From: Lepidodermella squamata | Taxonomy: Eukaryota > Gastrotricha | DNA: 64,000 bases | Direction: 5' to 3' | NCBI GenBank assembly: GCA_047495785.1 | Contig: JBLDXI010000042.1 | Span: 4,774,001 to 4,838,000, forward strand | In this document: in pieces, positions 12,397 through 23,300 of the stretch | How the letters are laid out: the number at the start of each line of letters is the position of its first letter | Position numbering within the stretch: position 1 is the stretch's first letter | Position numbers and translations under genes: made by a program | Notes under the pieces: generated by a model | What the model was told of the DNA's origin: nothing | Database searches by the model: none | Seen by the model: the letters and a program-made list of their open reading frames with translations, nothing else

Positions 12397-14185
12397 GAGT
12401 TGATCGGCGCGTCACGCGTAATTAAACAACAAAACTATAAGAAAGAGAAGCTTTTTTGAATAAAAAATGGATGGATTTTAGATCACATGCCACCAATTGT
12501 GGTGTTTTAACATATTTCGATGGGTTGATACGAGAGAAAACTTGTCACCGATAACTTTTAGTTAGGCGCAGAGATGGCACAACAAAGCATAAGAACTTAA
12601 ACCATGGTCTACAACAAAATAACGTCTCCATGGTTATGTAAAATTTAAAAATCAATGTTAATCATAATTTTATTAAACCATCGAAAAAATGCAATATTAC
12701 CTTTCAAAAATACAGGCGCTAAAGAGAAAAATGATGAAAAAGCTGGCCTCAATTGCGGTCCACGTGCCCGCCGCTGATCGATGCTGAAATCCGCTCGAAT
12801 GAACACCTTTGAGGTTGTGATCACCGCTTCGACTGCTAGCTAGCGGCTAGCAACCGGTCAAGATATCTCGCCAAAACTTCCAAATTCGGACACTCTTGGG
12901 CCCTGCTTCATAAGACATCGTTTTCCGCGCCCATGTCTCATGCCGACTAAGATCTTCCCAATGTAAAATCAGTAGAATCATGATTTCCCCGAAACTTTCT
13001 GTAGCCCTACTTGGCTTTAAAATCGCGCTAAAACGCTCGTAAATCATTCAAGCTAAACGTCACAGATAATCATTTGTTCTGCTTGTTCCTTGCCAAATCA
13101 TAATTCCTCTGAACTGTGTAATTCATCCAAAAGACAAAATTGCCTCACGTCTTTCAACTACAGGCAATACAAATGTAAGAAAATCATCTATACGAGCATC
13201 GACTGCTGCGTTATTTTAATCGGAGGCTCTGAGAAGGCTTCGAAAAGAAGACTGTACCGGGATAAGGGCACTTTGGCTGAAGCCGGGCGCCTTTTCTATC
13301 AAACCGTTGGTTTCAGGTCTCCGCGCTGCCAGCGCCAGCCCCCATCAAGCTGAAGCCTGAAGTATGAAGCGCCTGACTCATATTGTCTATTTTTAAAGCA
13401 AGAAATAGACGTGAGACACGTTTGAACGCTAAAGTCCACCCGTGAAAGAAAGATTCACCCTGGGGTTGTAACGTTTTTCTGCAGCGGCAATAAGGCATGA
13501 AACAGTGCGTAGGAGTTCGTCCGTCTTATGAATTGTGGATCCCGCTAGAGAAATTTGCGAAAGAAAAGCTCCGTTAATGCATCGCAAATCGTGAATACAT
13601 TATTTTGATTTATTTCAATATTTAATCTACCAGAAAGCTTGTGCAGCGCCTCCCTGACTCTGAAGCCCGTGGAAATCGCAGATAGCTAGACGACTGGGCT
13701 CATAAATCCATTCAGAATCTATCACTTTGCACACAGCGTGACGCGCAGTTAAACAGACACTTTCTTACTTTCTCATGTCACCTGAATACCACGCTGTAAA
13801 ATGTGTTGGGAATTCCTTAACACTTGGCGCCGCTATTTTGGCGCTCGGTTTGCCGAAGAAATTTTCAGCTTTCGATTGATTCTTCACCATAAAGGGAGCG
13901 TTTATTGCTAGTTTGGCTTCACAAGGGTGATTTTCTCAAGGCATTGCGCGCAGTGAACGTCAAATCATTTTATTTCAAGCGATTGATGAAATTATTTGGG
14001 ATTTCATAAAAGCATAAGAATGTTGCGAACGCTAATGAGCTTCATAATGAACAAATTTAATGGATTTACCCGCTTCGAATGAGCTGTCGTGTTTATCACT
14101 GTACATATTATGTGTTTTGAGAAAAGTGCATTAAAACCTACCCAAATATATCATGTTAAACACAATATACCGTTCTTTAATAGCA
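12397..14185. other. Divergent intergenic region upstream of prohibitin
   Basis: No coding exon, tRNA or repeat was recognised in these 1.8 kb. Open frames at 12847-13047 and 13090-13353 lack family features and splice context. Confidence 0.35.
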
Positions 14186-15237
14186 ATGGCTGCCCGAATC
14201 TTTAATTCATTGACTAAACTTGGTGTCGGTCTTGTCGCCGCTGGTGGTGTGGTCAGCACTGCGTTATTTAACGGTGAGTTGATATTTTAAAAATTGTCTG
14301 GATAATATGACATGCCTGTTCTCTAGTTGACGCCGGACACCGCGCCGTCATTTTCGATCGCTTTCGCGGAGTTCAAGACTACGTAATTGGCGAAGGTACC
14401 CATTTCTTGATCCCATGGGTTCAACGCCCCATTTATTTCGACATTCGTACCCGGCCTCGTAACTTCCCGGTCATCACGGGTAGCAAAGGTAAACATTTGA
14501 CGCCATCAAATTTGGAATTATGTTACTATGTTTTTCTTTAAGATATGCAAAACGTCACTGTGACGCTGCGTATTCTCTTCCGACCATCGATCGAGCAGTT
14601 GCCCAAAATTTTCACAAACCTTGGTTTGGATTACGACGAGCGCGTTTTCCCCTCCATTACTACTGAAGTTTTGAAGGCCGTGGTTGTAAGTTTTATTCAG
14701 CTGCTTGTAATATCGAGTGATATTCACCCTACAAATCTAGGCCCAATTTGATGCCTCTGAGCTCATTACTCAACGAGAAGTCGTCTCTCAACGCGTGGCG
14801 CAAGAACTTACCGAACGATCAGCTGCGTTCGGTTTAATTATCGATGACATTTCACTGGTAAATTTTTAGATACATTTCTAAGAAACATATTTTTATCTCT
14901 TGCATTGATTTTTGTGTAGACTCATTTGACTTTCGGCCGTGAATTCACGTCAGCCGTCGAAGCCAAGCAGGTCGCGCAGCAAGACGCTGAACGAGCTCGT
15001 TTCCTCGTCGAACGAGCCGAACAGTTCAAGAAAGCTGCGATTGTCGCGGCTGAGGGTGACGCGAAAGCCGCCGAGCTGGTCAGCAAGTCGCTGCAGGAAG
15101 CCGGCGAGGGTCTCATTGAGTTGCGTCGCATCGAAACTGCCGAGATCATTGTCGACCAGCTGGCGAAAGCTAAGGGCGTCGTTTTCATCCCGGAAACTCA
15201 GCCACTGCTGCTCAACCTGAACGCTGGCGGTCAGTAA
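14186..15237 (+). CDS. PHB1: Prohibitin-1
   Basis: Five exons, 14186-14273, 14327-14488, 14543-14685, 14741-14857 and 14920-15237, give 275 residues (family about 272). The protein forms ring complexes with prohibitin-2 in the inner mitochondrial membrane that scaffold proteases and cristae. A hydrophobic N-terminal anchor ([17 protein letters not shown]) precedes the SPFH/PHB domain: [58 protein letters not shown] helical coiled-coil tail follows ([19 protein letters not shown]). All key stretches are intact. It is convergent with CFAP126. Confidence 0.98.
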
Positions 15238-15437
15238 TAACGAAAAAGAGTAGATAAATTTCAGTCATTCAAATAAGCCTAGTGTGTGCATTCTCCCGAT
15301 TTTGTAAAACCCTCGGAGTGGATTGTGAATAGTCTGATGGCTGCTGACCAAATGACACAATGGTGATCAATCAAAAATTGTTAACGATTATAGTGCCATT
15401 CCCATATAACGGGCCTCTTTACATGATACTGTGCATA

Positions 15438-15443
15438 AATAAA
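15438..15443 (+). terminator. AATAAA poly(A) signal of prohibitin-1
   Basis: AATAAA lies 200 bp after the stop codon. Confidence 0.65.
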
Positions 15444-15509
15444 TTGTTGCTAAGCGAAAATGGCCGTGTTTTGTTAATTCAATGAAAGACAGTAAAATTC
15501 AGAGATCAA

Positions 15510-15515
15510 TTTATT
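15510..15515 (-). terminator. AATAAA poly(A) signal of CFAP126
   Basis: Minus-strand AATAAA about 95 bp past the CFAP126 stop and only 67 bp from the opposing prohibitin signal. Confidence 0.55.
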
Positions 15516-15609
15516 CCGAAATATCTGAGAAAATAAAATGGTTCATCACATAATTTGCTAGTAGTTCATTCCGCTTTGGTTACCGAAAAGAATATTATAT
15601 GGGATTAAT

Positions 15610-16306
15610 TCATTGTCCGAGATAATCCTGACGGCCGTTGTAATCATCCTGCCGAGCCTCGTAGTGCTCTGCAAACTGTTGCTCCCTACGAGCAGCCTCA
15701 GCTTCGGCCTCTTCAGGGCGGCGGCAAGCTGCAGCTTTCAATAACCGCTTCTGATCTCCCCTCGGGTAGCATTCGGGTAATTCAACTCCGGCGCTGGGAT
15801 GATGATCTTTCAGCGACTTTTGTCTGCCACTCAGAACAAACTGTGCCTCTTCTTTGTGAGCGACTAATTTACGGGCGGCGTCAGCAGAACGGGCGGTTGG
15901 GACATGTTGACGAGGACCTGAAAAATTTTGAAATTGAAATTTCCGATTTATATCACCGTAAATAGTTTTACCAGGCAGACGAAGGGGTGCATCCCACGTT
16001 CCAACAAAATTCCCCCACGGGGAGTTGTTGCTGCGCTTAACGTTTGGCAAGACATAACCGGCAGGAGTTGCAGCTGCCTGAGTAAAACCATTCCTCGTTT
16101 TCGGGGTCTAGAATGACGTCCCAAATTATAAATGCTTACTGGCATTTTAATGATCATACCTTGGGTGGATATTTGCCAGGAATTTGCCAATTTTGGAGAC
16201 GGTGGGGAACGAAAGCATCTTCGTACTTGAAAAGGTAAGATGTAAAAGCCAGAAAGATTTAATCATTACTCAATGTTACCTGCTCTGCGGAGAAATTTGT
16301 GGCCAT
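15610..16306 (-). CDS. CFAP126: Flattop (cilia- and flagella-associated protein 126)
   Basis: Four exons: 16306-16280, 16225-16160, 16077-15972 and 15917-15610; 168 residues against about 177 in human. The first exon reads MATNFSAEQ and the next YEDAFVPHRLQNWQIPGKYP, matching the start of vertebrate Flattop. The hallmark NNSPWGNFVGTWDAPLRLPG follows. Flattop is a microtubule inner protein of ciliary doublets, needed for basal body docking and axoneme structure. The C-terminal third is charged (Glu/Arg/Gln) and poorly conserved. It is head-to-head with CFAP45 across 1.2 kb. Confidence 0.92.
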
Positions 16307-17498
16307 TGTATTTCAGCAAGTAATTACTAAAGTAGTAAAACTAGGGTCGAAAATGTAGTGGAAAATTGCATTGAGAGCCAAATAAACGTTCTTGATGCGG
16401 CTTAAATAACGATTGTAAGATGTTAGTTTCATAAGCTGTTATTTTGAAAGCAATGGCATAGGACCCTGTAATGAAGTATGCTGAATAATAAAGAATCTAC
16501 ATGCAGTTGTCCAGACGTCGTTCAATACGCGGCTTCAGGCTTCAGATACTAAACATGGACTGATGATTATCATGAATTGAAATTATCGAGCCTAGTCGGG
16601 AATTTTTCGGCGTTATATAGCGATAAGTGTGAACGAGCTTGTGTTAAACGGCGAAAACTGGTACATCGCGCTCGAAATCCTTTTCGCAAGCAAGATCTTG
16701 ATCTGATACTTATTCGCAAATGAAAATGCAAACATAGGGCAACGGTGAAGATTTATTTCTCAGAATAACCCCATGTTCAGCAGGTCACCTAGATAAATCT
16801 GCAATCACTATTCGCACTTCGTAGCAATAAAAAATGAAATAATCTTCAAGCAAACCCATTTTCCGCCATGTTACGACACAGTTCAGACTATGCGGTGATT
16901 CATGTTAGGTGCTATGAGCTATACAGTACTTTGTATTAGTAATCAAAAGAAAGCAAAGAAATAAACTGGCAGATGAGAAGAGTCTATAGACAGTTCATAG
17001 ATGAAGGTTCGAACAAGCGTTTTCAACAAATTTCTAATGAAACCAAACTATGTAATGCTTGGTACGGTTATCGCTGCTCTGAACATAACCGCCAAGTGAC
17101 ACAATAGAAAAACGCTGAAACCATAACAACGACTTTGTAGGCTAAATAATATTAAATATCGATTTTTATATTTAATTATGTTTTAAAATGGAATGCAACT
17201 TTTGCAAAGCATTAGCAACGAAACAGCGGTATTGGTTACGGCGCAATGTCCTTCTGCGAAGTAATTTCTTGCTAATGTTCACGAGGGAGCGTAAAAGTAA
17301 CCTTGCGACGTCCTTGATGTCACTCCATCAATCCTTATTGTTATTGTTGCAAGTTTGTATGATGTGAATGCTAATATATGACATTTCTTGATAATACTAG
17401 CCTAGTACTTGGTAAATACATTGCTAATACATTGCTATTATTTCATTTCTAGGGAGTGTTTAAACTTTCATCGCACCTAAAGCTAAGAGTTTCTGGCA
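16307..17498. promoter_or_regulatory. Bidirectional upstream region of CFAP126 and CFAP45
   Basis: This 1.2-kb spacer separates two head-to-head genes whose products work in the same axonemal structure, so shared control (for example RFX or FOXJ1 sites) is plausible. I could not pick out a confident X-box by eye, and no coding exon is present. Confidence 0.35.
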
Positions 17499-19277
17499 AT
17501 GGTGAGTCTCAATTTATGTCAACTCGTCTTTTCAATGTCAATTTACTTCAATTTTAGCCTGGCAGTGCTGCAACTCACGTCTCGCAAGGGTCTCATGGCT
17601 CACGGAAAGCCAAAACTGCTCTTTACCACGCTGTTGCAAAGAATTCTTATGTTGATGAAGATTTGTTTGGCGAACCGAACAGGTGAGGCAAAATTGTCTT
17701 TGCTTAGCTTATATCCTTAATTCTGATAACCGTTTAGCATAAAAACCCGTCAGCAAATGCTTGAAGATAAATGGAAAAACAAAGACGGCAAGAGCTACGA
17801 AGCAACAGTCCGCGGAGGAGATCACAAAGCCGACAAATTCAGACTTCCCCAGAAAGAAGTCGTTAAAGTTGTTACAAAAGACCTCATTCGAACACTGACC
17901 GTTCCAAAAGAGGAAGACTCTCGCCCTGTCGTGTTGACACGCAACGAAATTGATCGAATCCGCGCTAAAGCTGTCGTTCTTTCAAAGGAGCAGCGAGAAC
18001 AGCTCGAGTACGAAATCAAGAAGCGACACGAGAGCGAGGAGGAAGCCCACATGGCTCGTCGCATGCAACTGCGAGAGCTCGATAAAAGCCGTCGCGAGGC
18101 TGCTCAGCTAAGTGAGCTCGAGTTGGAAGCTCAAGAACGTGCTGAGCATTTACTGCAGCGGGCCAACGAACAGCGAGCCGAACAAGAAGATGAAATCAAA
18201 CGCTTAAATGAGCTGATCCTCAACGCTAAAATTCAAGCGATTCGAGATGCTCAGCTTCAGGAGAAAGAACAAATCCGCACAGAGATGGAATATGAAGAGC
18301 GACGCCTTGACCATATGATGGAAATTGAACGTCAGAATGCGTTGAAAATCCAGGAGGAAATCGAGAAAAAGCGCAAGGAAGAGCGTTTACTTGGCGCTGC
18401 TAAGATCATCGAGCAGATGCAAGAAAATGAACAAGAGCGCCTTCTCGAACTCGAAAAGAAGGACCAAGAAAACATGGCTATGCAAAAGTACCTGCAAAGC
18501 ATGATGCAAGAAGATTTGGAGAAGTTGCGCCGAAAGTGGGAGAAGCAGAAAGAAATGCGCGAGCAACTTCGCATGGCCAACGATGAGATCCTGCGTCGTA
18601 AGGATCTGGTCAAACAGCAAGAAAAGGTGCTCGAAGAACGCGTTATGGCATTCCAGCGCGAGAAAGCCGAGCGAGAAGCTGCCTACGAGAAAGAACAAGA
18701 GCGTATCCGCATCGAAAAGGAGCATGAAGTCGCGCGTCTGAGGGCGTTGCAAGAGCGAGCCCGTGACGAGCAAGCCGAGCGTGACGCGATTCGAGCCCGC
18801 CGTGAACAGGAGCGCCTCGAGCGAGAATGGCGACGCAAAGAAATGGATGAGGCGAGTCGAAAGGCTGCTATCGAGCAGGACATGATCGAGGCGAGGAGGC
18901 TGCAGCAACAGGAGAAGGAGCACTATCTCGCCTTGCAAGCTCAACGCGACCGGGCTGATTTCGAACGAGTTTTACGTGCTCAGAAGCAGATTATCGAGAA
19001 GGAGCAAGACGAGGAGGAAGGCGCTCATCGCCGGCGGACGGTTCACGCCACAGAGTTGCGGCGACAGATCTGCGAGAAGGAACAAGACAGAATCGCAGCT
19101 AAGCAGCAATTCTTCGAGGAAGGCCTCAAATTGGACGAGGAAGCTCGTCTGCGACGAATGCGACTGGACGCCGTCAAGGAGAAGAAGTTGAAAGAACTGA
19201 AAGAGGCCGGCGTGCCTCAGAAGTACCTGTCCGAGGTCGAGCGAAAGGTCAAGGACGCGAATCCACTTAGAGTGTAA
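17499..19277 (+). CDS. CFAP45: Cilia- and flagella-associated protein 45
   Basis: Exons 17499-17501, 17558-17682 and 17738-19277 encode 555 residues (human 551). The first exon contributes only the ATG codon. CFAP45 is a long coiled-coil microtubule inner protein in the A-tubule of motile cilia and sperm flagella. Recognisable stretches are NSYVDEDLFGEPN, AEHLLQRANEQRAEQEDEI, LILNAKIQAIRDAQLQEKEQ, EYEERRLDHMMEIERQNA, AREAAYEKEQERIR-type heptads, DRADFERVLRAQKQIIEKE and the end VPQKYLSEVERK. Nearly the whole protein is charged helix. Coding GC is clearly higher than in the flanks. It is convergent with tensin. Confidence 0.96.
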
Positions 19278-19460
19278 ACAATTTTAACTGGTATAATTAT
19301 TCTCTGTCAAATCTCGGCCATTGATTCATTTATTATTTGTGACGTCCTACATCTTGTACAAAGAAATATCGCTGAACCCCAACTGAAAGAAAAATGAAAT
19401 AGAATTTAATTGAGTTCTCAGCTTGTGTTCTGATATAACTTGCTGGTATTTTGTGATATA

Positions 19461-19466
19461 AATAAA
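19461..19466 (+). terminator. AATAAA poly(A) signal of CFAP45
   Basis: AATAAA lies 183 bp after the CFAP45 stop. Confidence 0.6.
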
Positions 19467-20278
19467 AATTCAACACTGGTTATTTTCGAAGTTTCATTTT
19501 TTATTAATAACTTATTCTGTCCAGTTCAACCTTGCCGACGTCGTTCGTCGATCGCAACAAATAATAACAATAACAATCGTTAATCGTTAAAACCATTCAA
19601 ATCAAGTTTTTTCAAGGGTCTGTTCAGGCGAGGTATCGTAAATTGTAATAATTTTTTTCTCAGTAATAATGATGATAATAATAATAACAATGTAGCGAGA
19701 GGCGATGAGAATGAAGAAGCGGTGCGAGCGATAGCGGGCGCCAACAAGGTGAAGAACGAACGTATCAAAATATTAGCCAGGCATTGCTTCCAAGACACAA
19801 TTATTAAATCGTAGTAGATTTCATAGCCATCTTTAAACAACTTCACCTTTTTTCGATTATTTTAACTTGATGTTTCCAATAGCTACAGCGGTTATATTAC
19901 ACGAGGCGCGAGTCGCGAGAAAAAAATCGGGCTAAATCAGTGAAAAAACCCGAAATTTCGAGAACATTTAAAATTACTTCTCGAATGATTGGTTTCACTG
20001 ATTATCGACCCAGTTTTTCCCGCACTGTGCCTCGAAAGTTGTTATACTTTAACGGGCTTTTGCATATTTATTATTGATTTTTTTTCATGTCAAAAAAATT
20101 TGATTATTTGTTTTCTCTCGCAACGAAGGCACAGCAAAGAGCCGTAGCCGGGCGCCATTTTAAACGGCGCCAAGTGCCGCCGCCAGCAGTAGGAGACGAT
20201 TCAGACGGGGCGGCACATGGGCGCCGAGCACCAAAAGGCGCCCGGGTGACTCGGCAGTTTTAGATTTCGCATTCTTTT

Positions 20279-20284
20279 TTTATT
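20279..20284 (-). terminator. AATAAA poly(A) signal of tensin
   Basis: Minus-strand AATAAA about 80 bp past the tensin stop at 20363. Another TTTATT near 19500 would give a longer 3' UTR. Confidence 0.45.
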
Positions 20285-20362
20285 ACTGTATTGTTTCATA
20301 TTATATACAAGTCGGGTGCTTTCGATGATGATGGGTGATTTTTTCCGGTTGGGTGATTTTTC

Positions 20363-23300
20363 TCACGCGTTGTTGGAGGCGGCCAGCGGCAACAGGTGGC
20401 TGTTGACGAAGTCGACGACGGCCTGCGCCGGCTGTTGCGGGTCCAGCTCGGCGAACACGTGGCACTGGTTGTCGGCGGCGGCGGCGCCGGGTTGGCGCCT
20501 CGCAACTAGGCCGAAGATGGCGTCGGCCGAGCCGGGCTTGTTCGCCGAGTTGAAGCGCCGGCTCTCCGGGTCCATGCCGCAGAACAGCACGGAGGCGGGC
20601 GGGTAGTGGCGGCGGAAGAACAGCCGCCGGATGTTGTCCGTCAGCGTCACGCCGGCCGAGTTCACCTTGAATGAACGGGAAAACACACACGCAAATTAGC
20701 CACAAATCGCAAATAAACACGCGAGTAAACAATCGAAAAACACGAAATTTAGCAAATAAAAAATCGATTTTCCCCCTATTTTCCCCGAAGAATAACAGCT
20801 CTAATTGGAGCTTGATGCTCGACAAGGGAATTTCTAGGTAAAAATTGACAAGAATTCGTCCGGAAATCACATTTTCGGGATTAGAAATTACGATAAAACC
20901 CGAAAAATTGAAAAATATTCTGAAAAATGATAAATGGGATTTTTAATTTGTAACGCAGACCACCAATAAATCGGTATCTCTCTCTCTCTCTAGTAACTTA
21001 AAGCCCTAATCATTGAGATTGCCATGAATCATTTTTTTCAGCAGGAAATTTGCTTTTCGATGCCCCTCACATTCTAGCTGGGCAGATGCTTTTCCGAAAT
21101 CCCGACCAAAATTCGGAGATCATGAATAAAATTCCAAAATAATGGCGTTTCTACGAGTATTTCGTTGGTATTCAACTAAAAATGGGGCTATCAAGCTTAT
21201 TTGACCCTGGATTTCTCAAAATATACGTGAGAAATACCAAAAACCCCGAAATTATCAATTTTGATAAATTTTCAGTATTTCTCATAATTCGAGTTTTTAG
21301 AGGTATTTTTGTATCAATTTTATTTTCCATTTTAATTCAAATTAAAGATGTGAAATTTGCCCCGGAATTTCAAAAATACTAGTCAATTTAAAAAAATTTC
21401 ATTTCATTTTTCAAAAATTCAAAATTTCGAAAATTCTGAGCTTTATTGCTTACCTTGAAGTGAACTTGAGTCGAGCGTGATTCGGGTTGGGTCTGGCGCA
21501 GCAGTTGCGTGACCGCGAGGCCAACAGCCCGCGGGCCGGACAGCGACTCGCAGTCGACAGAGCCGAGGTACACGACGTTGCACGCGGCGCCAATGTCTAG
21601 CAGCGACTGCGACGCGTCGTTCGCCTCGCCGTTCTGCGGCCTCTGCACCTGCCGCTCCAGGGTGCCGTTGTGCGAGGCGGGCTGCTCCGGCGCCGGCAGC
21701 ACCAGGGTGCACGGGAGCGCGAGCGGGGTCAACGAGTGCTGGTAGACGAGGGCGCCCAGGCTCGGGAAAACGGGCTCGTTGGCGCAGCCCTTGAGGCGAA
21801 CGCCGCCGCCTGACCGCTCGATCAGGAAGTGGCGCACGAGCTCGGCCTCCGGGTCGGCGCCCGGCTTCGGCGTCACGTTGGCCGGCAGTTGCGCGACCTT
21901 GATCGCCAGGCCGTACGCGCCCTTGAACGTGTTGGAATCGCGGATCAGAAACGTGCCCGGTGGCTTGTTCTTGAGCAGCGTTATCGCCTCGTCGCGGCTG
22001 ATGTTAGCGCGGTACCACAGGCGTGATGAGTCGTTCACCGCACGGGGCAGAGTCGAGGTCGAACCTAAATAAATAATATTGAAAATTATAAAAGTTCATT
22101 GATTCAAAATTTCAAAAAATGAGAACACGTTGGAACTTGAAATTGACCACAAAAAATGGGCCAAACAAGGAGTTTCAATATTTTAATTTGAAATTGTGTT
22201 ACAAAAAGATCAAGAAATTTGTTACGAAAAGGTACCTAGTTGGTTACGAAATGTCCCGAGTACCAACTTACTATTCACCGAAGTCTCATAAACGCTCTAA
22301 AATGGTTGATTTCGAAAAATGAAGATGTTAACAAATTTTTCAAATTTCAAAGACATATCGAAGTTAGGGAAATACCAATTATTAGTTCCAAAATATCTTG
22401 AAAAGCCACAGATATTTCAACATATACCTGATGATTTACCTGATGTAAAAGCTTTCAAGGAATTTCGAATTCCTGAAAAATTCGAAATTCGAGATCTCAT
22501 ATTTTCGGAGGCGAAAATAAGAAATTTCCAGTCGGCTTCAAGAGCCGAGCCCGATTAATTTCCAATTTTGAGTCCAATTCTTAGAAGTCTAAAAAGCTGA
22601 TCGTAAGTTTGAATTCATTTCACACACCCCAAAATTTAAAAATAGTAACTTGGAATTTATATCTCAAGAGGTTACAAGTGCTTCATTGTTCTAATTAAAG
22701 ATTCGGAGAGCTTTCTCCGTATTCGAAGGTTGAATAGTCAGAGGCTCTAAATTATCTACAAGTAGCAATAGTCCCAATTAAGATTAAGATTATAAAATTT
22801 ATAAATGCTATAAGCTCAGGTTTCAAATTTTCAAGTCGCGAAACATGCGAAAAATTTGCCAAAAGTATTCTCCACGATATTTTCGGAAGAAAAAGAAGTT
22901 TTATCAAAGAAAACCCGAAAAGCCCTGATGGTGAAGGGTTCGATAATTTTCGGTATTATCCCTGCTTAGATCGCATTTCTCTGGATTTTTCAATCTTATA
23001 GTAAAGTATATCGCTTTTCATATCGTCTGGAATTCACTCAGGTTATAGCCTTTAATTCATCAACGCTTTCTGATCATTTCAAAAAAGTGTTCAAATTTTT
23101 CAAATTTTCAATTTCCCCAAATTTTCGAACTTTTCAAAATTTTCGACTTGAGACACCCTGTAATGTCGTATTATGATTCTAGCCTTACCTATTTGTTGGT
23201 TATTCGCCGCCGGCTGCGTCGGGAATTTCGGAGTCGGAGGCGGTGCCGATTCGCTCGTGCTCGTGCCATTCGTCTGCGTATGAACCTGCGTCTGAACCTG

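Larger units (their letters stand above)
19278..20362. other. Convergent 3' region of CFAP45 and tensin
   Basis: Contains the CFAP45 3' UTR and the tensin 3' UTR. Four GGCGCC palindromes fall within 92 bp (20151-20242). No coding exon is supported. Confidence 0.4.

Noticed and set aside
17005-17025. GGTTCGAAC resembling a tRNA B box
   Set aside because: No A box or cloverleaf around it; no tRNA gene could be folded here or elsewhere.
19580-19846. 88-codon minus-strand frame between CFAP45 and tensin
   Set aside because: Leu-rich frame from AT- and TAATAA-rich 3' UTR sequence; no start context or homology.
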